64,000 bases of DNA from NCBI RefSeq assembly GCF_010731795.1, contig NZ_AP022591.1:1922001-1986000 (forward strand), written 5' to 3'. Each line of letters begins with the position of its first letter. Position 1 is the first letter of the stretch. The notes beneath the pieces are model-generated. The model ran no database searches, was not told where the DNA came from, and worked only from the letters and a program-made list of their open reading frames with translations. Of the stretch, positions 18,366-26,625 are shown in pieces. Origin of the DNA: Mycolicibacterium celeriflavum (lineage in GTDB: Bacteria > Actinomycetota > Actinomycetes > Mycobacteriales > Mycobacteriaceae). A program made the translations under genes and the position numbers.

Positions 18366-19324
18366 AGGATCGGCTCGAGGCCGTCCTGCGCCCGGTCGTG
18401 GGCGACGACGTCGCCGTCGAGAATCTGCGCGCACTGACCGGCGGGGCGAGCCGCACGACGTGGGCATTCGACGCGGTGACATCGGATCGGACGCGGGCGC
18501 TGATCCTGCGCACCGGTCCGCCCGACGACGTGCACGCGTCGATGGAACTCGAGGCGCGCGTGCAGCAGCGCGCTGCGGCGGCCGGGGCGCCGGTGCCACA
18601 CATCCTGGCCGCGGACAACTCCCTTGCTGCGCTGGGCAATCCGTACCTGATCTGCGAGGCCATCGGCGGCGAGACGATCGTGCGCCGAATCCACCGCGCG
18701 CTCGACGACACCGGCCGGGAGCGACTTCTGCACCACTGCGCGCGGGCACTGGCCGCCATCCACCGCGCCGACTACGACGGTGTCGGGCTGTCGGCCTCCG
18801 ACCAGCTCGCCGAGTGGCAGGACCGGCTCGACGAGATGGGCGACACCACCGCCACTTTCGAGTGGGCATTCCGCTGGCTGGCCGCCCACCGGCCGGCGCC
18901 GTCGCGCCAGGTGCTGGTGCACGGCGACTTCCGGATGGGCAACCTGATCGTCGACGACTCCGGTCTGGCGGCCGTCCTGGACTGGGAACTGGTCCACCTT
19001 GGCGAGCGGTACGAGGATCTGGCGTGGTTCTGCATTCGGGCGTGGCGGTTCGGCGCACCCGAGGAACTCGGCGCCGGCGGGCTCGGGAGCGTCGAAACTT
19101 TCCTGCGCGCCTACGAATCCGCGTCGGGCGAGCCGCTCGACCGGGACGCGTTTCGGTGGTGGCTCACTGTCGCCACGCTGCGCTGGGGCGTGATCTGCCG
19201 GTTCCAGGCCGAACGCCACCTGTCGGGGCAAGCAGAGTCCGTCGAACTCGCCGCGATAGGTCGGCGGGTGAGCGAAACCGAATGGGATGTGCTGGATCTG
19301 CTCGAAGGAGGCGGTCCGAGGTGA
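18362..19324 (+). CDS. APH/ACAD10-type phosphotransferase, LvaA-like
   Basis: 320-residue small-molecule kinase of the aminoglycoside-phosphotransferase fold. The catalytic-loop motif HGDFRMGNL starts at His187 and the metal-binding Asp is D207 in LDWE. The N-lobe begins with LTGGASRTTWAF. Coupling to an acyl-CoA dehydrogenase upstream and a DUF6285 protein downstream points to phosphorylation of the 4-hydroxyl of a hydroxyacyl-CoA, as for LvaA and mammalian ACAD10/11, rather than drug resistance. GTG 18362 overlaps the previous stop by four bases. Confidence 0.85.
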   Translation: MKDRLEAVLRPVVGDDVAVENLRALTGGASRTTWAFDAVTSDRTRALILRTGPPDDVHASMELEARVQQRAAAAGAPVPHILAADNSLAALGNPYLICEAIGGETIVRRIHRALDDTGRERLLHHCARALAAIHRADYDGVGLSASDQLAEWQDRLDEMGDTTATFEWAFRWLAAHRPAPSRQVLVHGDFRMGNLIVDDSGLAAVLDWELVHLGERYEDLAWFCIRAWRFGAPEELGAGGLGSVETFLRAYESASGEPLDRDAFRWWLTVATLRWGVICRFQAERHLSGQAESVELAAIGRRVSETEWDVLDLLEGGGPR

Positions 19325-19674
19325 CCTGGTTGTACGGCCGGCCGACGGCGGCGGAGCTCGTCGCCGCCGTCGCCGGCTTCCTCGACAACGACGTGCGCAA
19401 CGCCACCAGGCCCGACAGCCAGCCCGGCGACGCCGGCCAGGTGAACTTCCACGCGCGGGTGGCGGCCAACGTGCTGCGCATCGTCGAACGCGAGCTGCTG
19501 GACACCTCGGCCGGTGAGGTCACCGACGCGTTGGCCGGAATCGGGTATCGCGACGAGCCGCAGCTGGCTGCCGCGATCCGCGCCGGCGAACTCGACGGCC
19601 GGGCGGCCGACGTGCTGCCCGTCCTGCGGACGATCGTGCGCCACCGGCTCGACGTCAACCACCCCGGTTACTGA
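19321..19674 (+). CDS. DUF6285 protein, LvaB-like kinase partner
   Basis: 117 residues from GTG 19321, overlapping the kinase stop. Soluble and helical, with YGRPTAAELVAAVAGFLDND at the start and FHARVAANVLRIVERELLD in the middle; these are the usual features of the small protein that follows LvaA-type kinases and is needed for their activity. The IS1182-type element begins 1 bp after its stop codon, so the gene looks just complete, although the native downstream sequence has been displaced. Confidence 0.8.
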   Translation: MTWLYGRPTAAELVAAVAGFLDNDVRNATRPDSQPGDAGQVNFHARVAANVLRIVERELLDTSAGEVTDALAGIGYRDEPQLAAAIRAGELDGRAADVLPVLRTIVRHRLDVNHPGY

Positions 19675-19675
19675 C

Positions 19676-19711
19676 GATTTGTGGAGCCGCAGCGGCGGTG
19701 AGTGGCTGTTG
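19676..19711 (+). repeat. Left terminal inverted repeat of the IS1182-type element
   Basis: Shares GATTTGTGGAG at the tip, CGGCG in the middle and TGGCTGTTG at the inner end with the reverse complement of 21425-21460; about 28 of 36 bases match. Confidence 0.85.
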
Positions 19712-19785
19712 GGAATTGCCGGTAGAGGTGTCTGGTGATGGTGAATGGTCGGGTGACCAGTTGTCGACCGGCGGCGATCGGCGGG

Positions 19786-21368
19786 TTATCCGGTGGCGTG
19801 GTGGAGTCGGGTGAGGTTGAGGGCTGCGGCGGCCAGGTGAAGTTCGGCGGTGACTGCTGTGAGTCCGCGTCGGGCGTAGCGGCGTAGTCCGATGCGGTCT
19901 TTGAGGTGTCCGATAACGGGTTCCACGGTCGCTGACCGGCGTTGGTATCGCTGTGCCTGATCGGGATCGCGCAGAATGTGACGCATCGCATCAGTCGGTG
20001 ACAGATCCGGCGGTGGAGGGCCCTGGCTGGGTTGGTTTTTAGCGTCCCGGTGGACGACTCGGCCGCTGCCGGGGCGATGAGCCGCTCGGGTCCGGGGCTG
20101 GTGAGGTTGGCTTCGGTGAAGTAGCCGTTGTCGGCCAACGCCAGCCCGATCGTCTTGCCCAACGCATCCATCTGAGCGGTTGCTGCGGCCAAAGCCGGTG
20201 TCCAACAATGCAGATCGTTAGCGTCTTGGGATACGTGCACCCCGATCACGAGGTGATCATCAGAAGACACGATCTGACTGTTGTAGCCCTGAACCGACCC
20301 CCCGCCGGAGCCCTCGACCATCAACCGCGCCTCGGGGTCGGTCAGATTGACCACAGGTCCTCCCGTGGGGCCGCGACGGGCCTGGTCGCGATCCCGGATG
20401 CGTGCGACTGCACCGCGCCGATCGACCACCCCGGCTGCCTGGTCCTGTTGGGCGCGTCGCAGCCCAGCTTGAGCTTTTCTGAGGTTCTTGCCGATATCGC
20501 GGCGCGCCCTGGCTTGTACGGTCCCGCGCACGTTGATCACCGACGCCAGCCGGTGCTGTTCGCGGGCAATCCTGGCCCGCCACAACCGGACCTGATCGGT
20601 ACCTGCCGGCGGGGCACCCACCACCGTTTCACCAGATTCGACTCGCTGCAGATACTGCTCCTGGCGGTCCTGATCGGCAGCGTCGGCCTCGGCGTCGCAA
20701 GCGTCCTGACGTCGGATTTCTTCCATCGCTTTTTTGATCGCGGCTACGCGCCCGGCCGGGGTCTTCATCTCCGCCGGCGGCCCCGCGGCGGGCACACCGG
20801 CGGCGGCCTCGGCGGCGTCTTCGGCGGCATCGACGGCGGCTGCGTCGCTGACTGCGGCTTCGGCGATCCGGCGGGACTGCTCACGCACCCACTGCCGAGA
20901 CCGATTGGCTGATTTCGAGGCGTTGGCAGCGATCTTGGTGCCGTCGATGGCGATCGACTCGATGCGCACCATCTGCGCCTGGGCACACAACCGCAGCACC
21001 TGAGCGAACAGGTCGGTGAACGCGTCGTCGTGCTCGGCGCGGAACCGCGCGATCGTGGTGTGATCCGGGGCGTCTTGAGCGCACAGCACCCGGTAAGCGA
21101 CATGATCAGCGCACAGCCGTTCAATCCGGCGCGAAGACCGCTGACCCGAGGCATAGGCATAGATCAACAACGCCACCAACATCTTCGGGTCATAACCGGC
21201 TCGCCCGACACCGCCGGTACGCCGACCAGCGTGAAACGCCGAGGTATCCAACTGCTCGACGGCATCGAGGATGAACCACACCAGATGATCAGCAGCCAGC
21301 CAATCCGCCATATTCGGCGGCAACAGAAACTGCTGATCACGCTCTACCGGACGATAAGAATGAGCCAC
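19786..21368 (-). CDS. IS1182-family transposase, two frames joined by a -1 shift
   Basis: DDE transposase. The first frame (from ATG 21368) holds the N-terminal DUF772 part (FLLPPNMADWLAADHLVWFI), the first Asp in IAIDGTKIAANAS, and the second in GLALADNGYFTE. After a run of five A (20040-20036 on the minus strand) the conserved C-terminus (AMRHILRDPDQAQRYQRRSA, then VEPVIGHLKDRIGLRRY with the catalytic Glu) continues in the -1 frame to a stop at 19786. Without the shift the frame runs past the element end to 19668. The cause is either programmed slippage on A AAA A or a one-base mutation. Confidence 0.85.
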
Positions 21369-21424
21369 CCACTCATCCTCGAACCGACCCCGTCACAAAC
21401 CCGCCAACGACACAATCCATTTCG

Positions 21425-21460
21425 CAACAGCCACTGAGCGCCGGTAATACTCCACAAATC
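21425..21460 (-). repeat. Right terminal inverted repeat of the IS1182-type element
   Basis: The reverse complement begins GATTTGTGGAG and ends TGGCTGTTG, mirroring the left end at 19676-19711. It lies 56 bp upstream of the transposase start. Confidence 0.85.
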
Positions 21461-21465
21461 GCGGC

Positions 21466-22092
21466 TTAGACCCGGCGGACGCGGGCGAGCCAGGCTGGTT
21501 CGTCGACCAGCGAGCCGGCGGGCTTGCCGAAGGTCTCGACGTGCGGCTCACCGATGACCCCGCGATACGTCGTGCTGTCCAAGGCCTCCAGCACCCAGCC
21601 GTCGCCGAAGGCGCCGCGGATGTCGGATTCGCTGACCTCCGGACCAAAACCGTGGCCGCGATCGGACAGCGCCAGCACGTGCACCAGCGCACCCGACCGG
21701 CACGCTGCGTGCAGGCTGCGCACGTACCGCGCCCGGTCCGCCTCGTCGAAGATGTGGAACAGCGCGCTGTCGACGATGGTGTCGTAACCCGGGTTGCCGA
21801 GATTCATCGCGTCAGCCACCTCGAAACGCGCATCGACGCCCTTGGCTGCGGCGTTGCTGCGCGCGAACTCGATCGCCGACGGCACGAAGTCGACGCCGAC
21901 CACGTCGTAGCCCAGGCGGGTGAGCATGATCGTGTGCTCGCCGGCGCCGCAGCCGACGTCCAGCACCTTGCCGCGGATCAGGCCCGCTCGTTCCAGGTCG
22001 ACGATCGCGGGTTGAGGCTCGCCGATCACCCAGGGCGCGGTGCCGCTCTTGTAGGCGTCGTCGAATAGCGAGAGAGTAGGTGTCACATCCAT
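21466..22092 (-). CDS. Class I SAM-dependent methyltransferase
   Basis: 208 residues from ATG 22092. The Rossmann methyltransferase motif I is VLDVGCGAGEHTIML near residues 43-57, motif II ends VVGVDFVPSAIEFAR, and the DA/MNL acidic region follows. The substrate is unknown; the short C-terminal half suggests a small-molecule (thiopurine- or tellurite-type) methyltransferase. It is divergent from the SnoaL-like gene around a SoxR-type dyad, and the predicted transcript would start at or next to the ATG. Confidence 0.88.
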   Translation of the reverse strand: MDVTPTLSLFDDAYKSGTAPWVIGEPQPAIVDLERAGLIRGKVLDVGCGAGEHTIMLTRLGYDVVGVDFVPSAIEFARSNAAAKGVDARFEVADAMNLGNPGYDTIVDSALFHIFDEADRARYVRSLHAACRSGALVHVLALSDRGHGFGPEVSESDIRGAFGDGWVLEALDSTTYRGVIGEPHVETFGKPAGSLVDEPAWLARVRRV

Positions 22093-22099
22093 GACCGCC

Positions 22100-22130
22100 A
22101 GTGTTCAACCTCAACCAGTATTGAGGTCAA
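22100..22130 (-). promoter_or_regulatory. SoxR/MerR-type promoter with CCTCAA-N6-TTGAGG dyad
   Basis: On the minus strand TTGACC (22130-22125) is followed by a 19-bp spacer and AACACT (22105-22100). The 18-bp dyad CCTCAA-N6-TTGAGG (22109-22126) fills the spacer and overlaps the -35, the layout of soxS-type MerR-family promoters. Only 7 bases separate the -10 from ATG 22092, so the message would be leaderless. Confidence 0.65.
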
Positions 22131-22139
22131 GGAGGACCT

Positions 22140-22529
22140 GTGACCGTTGCCGACGACACCGTCGCCGAGGTGGCAGACCGCCTGTTCGGGGCGATCGAGT
22201 CCGGCGACCACGACGCGATTCGCCGGCTGTGGAACGACGACATCGTGGTCTGGAAGGTCGCCGACGGGGAACGCGACAAGGACCGGGCGTTGCGGGTCCT
22301 CGACTGGTTCATCGACACCACGACACAGCGCCGCTACGAAATCCTCGACCGTCAACTGTTCGACGGTGGGTTCGTCCAGCAGCACGTCCTGCACGCCACC
22401 GGACACAACGGCGGGGTGATCGCGATGCGCGTCGGCATCGTGATCAAGCTGGGGGCCAACGGGCTGATCAGCCGAATCGACGAGTACTTCGACCCGGCGG
22501 AGATCGCCCCGCTGCTCGACCAACGATGA
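22140..22529 (+). CDS. SnoaL-like / NTF2-fold protein
   Basis: 129 residues from GTG 22140, with a strong AAGGAGG ribosome-binding site. The N-terminal helix VADRLFGAIESGDHDAIRRL and the strand WNDDIVVWKV are typical of the SnoaL/limonene-epoxide-hydrolase NTF2 fold, which serves as small-molecule isomerase, hydrolase or binding protein. The C-terminal IDEYFDPAEIAPL is also typical of the family. It is divergent from the methyltransferase and 9 bp before yceI; the substrate cannot be told. Confidence 0.85.
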   Translation: MTVADDTVAEVADRLFGAIESGDHDAIRRLWNDDIVVWKVADGERDKDRALRVLDWFIDTTTQRRYEILDRQLFDGGFVQQHVLHATGHNGGVIAMRVGIVIKLGANGLISRIDEYFDPAEIAPLLDQR

Positions 22530-22538
22530 GGAGATGAC

Positions 22539-23072
22539 ATGGCAAGCCTGAGCGAGTTTTTCAGCGATCCGGGCTCGGCCGGCACATGGACGCTGGACCC
22601 CGGCCGGTCCACCATCGCGGTCAAGACCAAGTCGATGTGGGGCCTCGTGCCCGTCAAAGGCAAATTCACCGAGTTCAGCGGTGAGGGCCAACTGACCGCT
22701 CCGCAAACGGTTTCCGGCCGCATCGAGATCAAGGCCACGTCGCTGCGCACCGGGATCCGCAAACGCGACGAGCACCTGCACTCCGCGGATTTCTTTGAGG
22801 CGGAAAAGTTTCCGGTGATCACAGCTGTTATCACCGGCGCCGACGCGGTCGACGGCGACACCATCGACCTGCGCGCCGAACTGACCGTCAAGGACGTGAC
22901 CAGACCGCTGACGCTGCGAACCAAGGTGGTCCCGGTCGGTGATGGCGGAATGCGGCTGATCACCAAGGCCATCGTGGATCGGCAGGACTTCACCGTCGAC
23001 GGCAACCTGGTGGGCATGATCGGTGACAAGGCGACGATCTCCGGCGACTTGGTGTTCCGCCACGCCGGCTAG
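22539..23072 (+). CDS. YceI-family lipid-binding protein
   Basis: 177 residues from ATG 22539. The YceI lipocalin-like beta-barrel is recognisable: WTLDPGRSTIAVKTKSMWGL, then DEHLHSADFFEAEKFPVITA and LTVKDVTRPLTL. Family members bind polyisoprenoid lipids. There is no signal peptide here, so it is probably cytoplasmic. It directly follows the SnoaL-like gene and may be expressed with it. Confidence 0.92.
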   Translation: MASLSEFFSDPGSAGTWTLDPGRSTIAVKTKSMWGLVPVKGKFTEFSGEGQLTAPQTVSGRIEIKATSLRTGIRKRDEHLHSADFFEAEKFPVITAVITGADAVDGDTIDLRAELTVKDVTRPLTLRTKVVPVGDGGMRLITKAIVDRQDFTVDGNLVGMIGDKATISGDLVFRHAG

Positions 23073-23088
23073 CCGTACCATCACCCGC

Positions 23089-23490
23089 ATGGTCGAGTCA
23101 TCGCGTCCGTTGCGGGTCCTCGTCTACAGCGACAACCCCAGGACCCGAGAAGAGGTCCGGCTCGCGCTCGGCAAGCGGGTGCATCCGGATTTGCCCGAGC
23201 TGACCTACTTCGATGTGGCGACCGGCCCCATGGTCATCCGCCAGATGGATCAGGGTGGGTTCGATCTGGTGATCCTCGACGGCGAGGCCACCCCGACCGG
23301 CGGGATGGGAATCGCCAAGCAACTCAAGGACGAGATCGACGACTGTCCACCGATCCTGGTGCTGACTGGCCGACCGGATGACGCGTGGCTGGCCCGTTGG
23401 TCGCGCGCCGAAGCCGCCGTGCCGCACCCCATCGATCCGATCCGTCTCGGGGATGCCGTGGCGTCACTGCTGCGCACGCCAGTGCAATAG
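23089..23490 (+). CDS. Degenerate response-regulator receiver, Rv3143-like
   Basis: A stand-alone 133-residue receiver domain with no output domain. The phospho-acceptor position is Asp64 in DLVILDGEATP, but the acidic pair after strand 1 is reduced to one Asp (VYSDN) and the conserved Lys of the usual KP motif is His (VPHPIDP). The orthologue in M. tuberculosis lies in the same place just before nuoA. It probably acts through protein-protein contact rather than normal two-component signalling; a link to respiration is inferred from position. Confidence 0.85.
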   Translation: MVESSRPLRVLVYSDNPRTREEVRLALGKRVHPDLPELTYFDVATGPMVIRQMDQGGFDLVILDGEATPTGGMGIAKQLKDEIDDCPPILVLTGRPDDAWLARWSRAEAAVPHPIDPIRLGDAVASLLRTPVQ

Positions 23491-23655
23491 CTGGAAATAC
23501 GTAATCGCCTGCTGCACTGGGCTATTGAGGGCACGACGGCATAGCCAGGCGTTGCCAATAGCGATACTAACCAAAAGGTGTGGCGCGCATCCCAAAGCCC
23601 GCTAGGGTGTGGGTAAGCTCACATCGAACAGCCCACGAGGGAGCGTTTGCTCGGT
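23491..23655 (+). promoter_or_regulatory. Leader of the nuo operon
   Basis: A 165-bp spacer before nuoA. The heptamer CAATAGC occurs at 23485-23491 and 23556-23562 and inverted (GCTATTG) at 23521-23527, about 35 bp apart. CCAGTGCA/TGCACTGG (23479-23486 and 23513-23520) can form a stem over the end of the receiver gene. TAGGGT near 23611 is a possible -10. The ribosome-binding site GAGGGAG is at 23637-23643. Confidence 0.4.
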
Positions 23656-24030
23656 ATGGATTTGTACACGCCAATCCTGGTGCTTGGCGCTATTGCCGCT
23701 GCGTTCGCGGTCGGCTCGGTCGCCATTGCTCTGCTGGTCGGCCCGCGGCGCTACAACCGGGCCAAGCTCGAGGCCTACGAATGCGGCATCGAGCCGGTGC
23801 CGCACGGCGGTCCGTCCGGTCAGCCGACCGGCCAGCGGTTTCCCATCAAGTACTACCTGACCGCGATGTTGTTCATCATCTTCGACATCGAGATCGTGTT
23901 CCTCTACCCGTGGGCCGTGGCCTTCGACAATCTGGGGCTGTTTGCGCTGGTAGAGATGCTGCTGTTCATGGCGACGGTGTTCGTGGCCTACGCCTACGTC
24001 TGGCGGCGGGGAGGGCTGGCATGGGACTAG
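23656..24030 (+). CDS. nuoA: NADH-quinone oxidoreductase subunit A
   Basis: Membrane subunit of complex I at the join of peripheral and membrane arms. From ATG 23656 it has 124 residues with three transmembrane helices and the conserved loop [20 protein letters not shown] plus [24 protein letters not shown] at 23647 with the GAGGGAG site closer to it is a possible alternative start adding MLG. It overlaps nuoB by 10 bases. Confidence 0.95.
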   Translation: MDLYTPILVLGAIAAAFAVGSVAIALLVGPRRYNRAKLEAYECGIEPVPHGGPSGQPTGQRFPIKYYLTAMLFIIFDIEIVFLYPWAVAFDNLGLFALVEMLLFMATVFVAYAYVWRRGGLAWD

Positions 24031-24575
24031 AGGAGAAACTGCCCGGCGGGATCCTGCTGTCCACCGTGGAGAAGGTGGCGGGGTACATCCGCAAGGGCTC
24101 GCTGTGGCCTGCGACGTTCGGGCTGGCGTGCTGCGCGATCGAGATGATGTCGACGGCCAGCCCCCGGTTCGACATCTCCCGCTTCGGCATGGAGCGGTTC
24201 TCGGCGACGCCCCGGCAGGCCGACCTGATGATCGTCGCCGGCCGGGTCAGCCAGAAGATGGCGCCGGTGCTGCGGCAGATCTACGACCAGATGGCCGAGC
24301 CGAAATGGGTGCTGGCGATGGGGGTCTGCGCCTCATCGGGCGGCATGTTCAACAACTACGCGATCGTGCAGGGCGTCGATCACGTCGTCCCGGTGGACAT
24401 CTACCTGCCGGGCTGCCCGCCTCGTCCGGAGATGTTGCTGCACGCGATCCTGAAGTTGCACGACAAGATTCAGGAGATGCCGCTCGGCGTGCACCGCGAG
24501 GAGGCGGTCCGCGAGGCCGAGCAGGCCGCGCTCGCCGTCACCCCGACCATCGAGCTCAAAGGGCTGCTGCGGTGA
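24021..24575 (+). CDS. nuoB: NADH-quinone oxidoreductase subunit B
   Basis: Carries cluster N2, the last [4Fe-4S] centre before quinone. 184 residues. Ligands are the tandem Cys37-Cys38 ([11 protein letters not shown]), a Cys near 102 (MGVCASSGG) and Cys132 (LPGCPPRPE). ATG 24021 overlaps the end of nuoA and the stop overlaps the nuoC GTG. Confidence 0.97.
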   Translation: MGLEEKLPGGILLSTVEKVAGYIRKGSLWPATFGLACCAIEMMSTASPRFDISRFGMERFSATPRQADLMIVAGRVSQKMAPVLRQIYDQMAEPKWVLAMGVCASSGGMFNNYAIVQGVDHVVPVDIYLPGCPPRPEMLLHAILKLHDKIQEMPLGVHREEAVREAEQAALAVTPTIELKGLLR

Positions 24576-25267
24576 GCGCGACCAACGGCAACGGCACCTC
24601 CGGCCAAGGGGCACCCGAGATCATCGGCGTGCGCCGCGGCATGTTCGGGGCCAAGGGGTCGGGCGACACCTCGGGTTACGGCCGCCTGGTGCGGCCGGTG
24701 GCGCTGCCGGGCAGTTCGCCGCGGCCCTACGGCAGCTACTTCGACGAGGTCGTCGACCGGCTGGCCGAAGTGCTCGGTGAGGACGCCTACGCGGTGTCGA
24801 TCGAGCGGGTGGTGGTCTACCGCGACGAGTTGACCCTCGAAGTGCAGCGTGAGCAACTGCCGACGGTGGCGACGGCGCTTCGCGACGACCCGCAGTTGCG
24901 CTTCGAGCTGTGTCTCGGCGTGAGTGGAGTGCATTACCCGGACGACGCCGGACGTGAACTGCACGCGGTCTATCCGCTGATGTCGATCACCCACAACCGG
25001 CGGATTCGGGTGGAGGTCGCCGCCCCCGACGCGGACCCGCACATTCCGTCGCTGTTCGGGGTGTATCCCACCACCGACTGGCACGAACGCGAGACCTACG
25101 ACTTCTTCGGCATCATCTTCGACGGACATCCCGCCCTGACCCGAATCGAGATGCCGGACGACTGGGTGGGTCACCCGCAACGCAAGGACTACCCGTTGGG
25201 CGGCATCCCGGTGGAGTACCACGGCGCCGAGATTCCTCCGCCCGATCAACGGAGGGCCTACAACTGA
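24572..25267 (+). CDS. nuoC: NADH-quinone oxidoreductase subunit C
   Basis: Peripheral-arm 30-kDa subunit, 231 residues from GTG 24572. The family signature [20 protein letters not shown] and the C-terminal KDYPLGG are present. The Gly/Ser-rich first 35 residues are an actinobacterial extension. It is separate from nuoD (not fused as in E. coli); the TGATG overlap couples the two. Confidence 0.96.
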   Translation: MSATNGNGTSGQGAPEIIGVRRGMFGAKGSGDTSGYGRLVRPVALPGSSPRPYGSYFDEVVDRLAEVLGEDAYAVSIERVVVYRDELTLEVQREQLPTVATALRDDPQLRFELCLGVSGVHYPDDAGRELHAVYPLMSITHNRRIRVEVAAPDADPHIPSLFGVYPTTDWHERETYDFFGIIFDGHPALTRIEMPDDWVGHPQRKDYPLGGIPVEYHGAEIPPPDQRRAYN

Positions 25268-26625
25268 TGAGCATTTCCCACGTTCCGCCCGCGCAGGGCG
25301 GCGCTTCGTCCGCGGGCGCGCCCGATGGTGAGACGGTTGTCGTTGTCGGAGGCCAGGATTGGGACCAGGTGGTGCAGGCCGCCAAAGACGCCGCGGCACC
25401 GCACGCCGGCGAACGGATCGTCGTCAATATGGGCCCGCAGCATCCCTCGACTCACGGGGTGCTTCGGCTCATCCTCGAGATCGAGGGCGAGACGATCATC
25501 TCGGCCCGCTGCGGAATCGGCTACCTGCACACCGGAATCGAGAAGAACCTCGAGTTCCGCAACTGGACGCAGGGCGTGACGTTCGTTACGCGGATGGACT
25601 ACCTGTCGCCGTTCTTCAACGAGACGGCCTACTGCCTCGCCGTCGAGAAACTGCTGGACGTCACCGACGCGATCCCGGAGCGCGCCAGCGTCATCCGCGT
25701 GATGATGATGGAACTCAACCGGATCTCCTCGCACCTGGTCGCACTCGCGACCGGCGGCATGGAACTCGGCGCGATGAGCGCGATGTTCTACGGCTTCCGT
25801 GAGCGTGAGCTGATCCTATCGGTGTTCGAGACCATCACAGGCCTGCGGATGAACAGTGCCTACATCCGGCCGGGCGGGGTCGCCGTCGACCTGCCCGACG
25901 AGGCGGTCCCGCAGATACGCGATCTGCTCGAGCTGATGCCGAAGCGGCTCAAGGACCTCGAGGACCTGCTCAACGAGAACTACATCTGGAAGGGCCGCAC
26001 GGTAGGCATCGGCTACCTCGACCTGACCGGCTGCATGGCGCTGGGGATCACCGGCCCGTGCCTGCGCTCCACCGGGCTGCCGCACGACCTGCGCAGGGCC
26101 CAACCCTATTGCGGCTACGAGACATACGACTTCGACGTGATCACCGACGACGGCTGCGACTCTTACGGCCGGTATCTCATCCGGGTGAAGGAGATGCACG
26201 AGTCGTTGAAGATCGTCGAGCAGTGCCTGGATCGACTGAGGCCGGGGCCGGTGATGATCCAGGACAAGAAGCTGGGGTGGCCGGCCGACTTGAAGGTCGG
26301 TCCCGACGGACTGGGCAACTCGAATGAACACATCGCCAAAATCATGGGGCATTCGATGGAGGGGCTGATTCACCACTTCAAACTCGTCACCGAGGGGATC
26401 CGCGTGCCTGCCGGACAGGTGTACGTCGGGATCGAGTCTCCGCGAGGCGAACTCGGCGTGCACATGGTCTCCGACGGCGGCACCCGCCCCTACCGGGTGC
26501 ACTACCGGGACCCGTCATTCAACAACCTGCAGGCCGTCGCCGCGATGTGCGAGGGCGGCATGGTCGCCGATGCGATCACCGCAGTGGCGTCGATCGACCC
26601 GGTGATGGGGGGCGTGGACCGCTAG
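25267..26625 (+). CDS. nuoD: NADH-quinone oxidoreductase subunit D
   Basis: 49-kDa quinone-site subunit, 452 residues. Signatures: [20 protein letters not shown] (quinone-site His region), [10 protein letters not shown], and the C-terminal end [12 protein letters not shown]. An N-terminal extension of about 55 residues precedes the core. ATG 25267 overlaps the nuoC stop and the TAGTG at the end couples to nuoE. Confidence 0.97.
   Translation: MSISHVPPAQGGASSAGAPDGETVVVVGGQDWDQVVQAAKDAAAPHAGERIVVNMGPQHPSTHGVLRLILEIEGETIISARCGIGYLHTGIEKNLEFRNWTQGVTFVTRMDYLSPFFNETAYCLAVEKLLDVTDAIPERASVIRVMMMELNRISSHLVALATGGMELGAMSAMFYGFRERELILSVFETITGLRMNSAYIRPGGVAVDLPDEAVPQIRDLLELMPKRLKDLEDLLNENYIWKGRTVGIGYLDLTGCMALGITGPCLRSTGLPHDLRRAQPYCGYETYDFDVITDDGCDSYGRYLIRVKEMHESLKIVEQCLDRLRPGPVMIQDKKLGWPADLKVGPDGLGNSNEHIAKIMGHSMEGLIHHFKLVTEGIRVPAGQVYVGIESPRGELGVHMVSDGGTRPYRVHYRDPSFNNLQAVAAMCEGGMVADAITAVASIDPVMGGVDR

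Larger units (their letters stand above)
19676..21460 (-). mobile_element. IS1182-family insertion sequence
   Basis: A 1785-bp element with 36-bp imperfect terminal inverted repeats at both ends and one transposase gene read leftward. It fits between two convergent genes, 1 bp after one stop codon (19674) and 5 bp from the other (21466). The bases flanking both tips are CG, which could be a 2-bp target duplication or part of the repeats. No longer target duplication is seen. Confidence 0.88.

Noticed and set aside
18362..19324. Aminoglycoside resistance gene
   Set aside because: The fold is that of APH kinases, but the coupling to an acyl-CoA dehydrogenase and DUF6285 and the lack of resistance context point to a metabolic kinase.
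19668..19785. Zero-frame extension of the transposase to 19668
   Set aside because: It has no similarity to transposase ends and runs out of the element into the DUF6285 gene; the conserved C-terminus is in the -1 frame.
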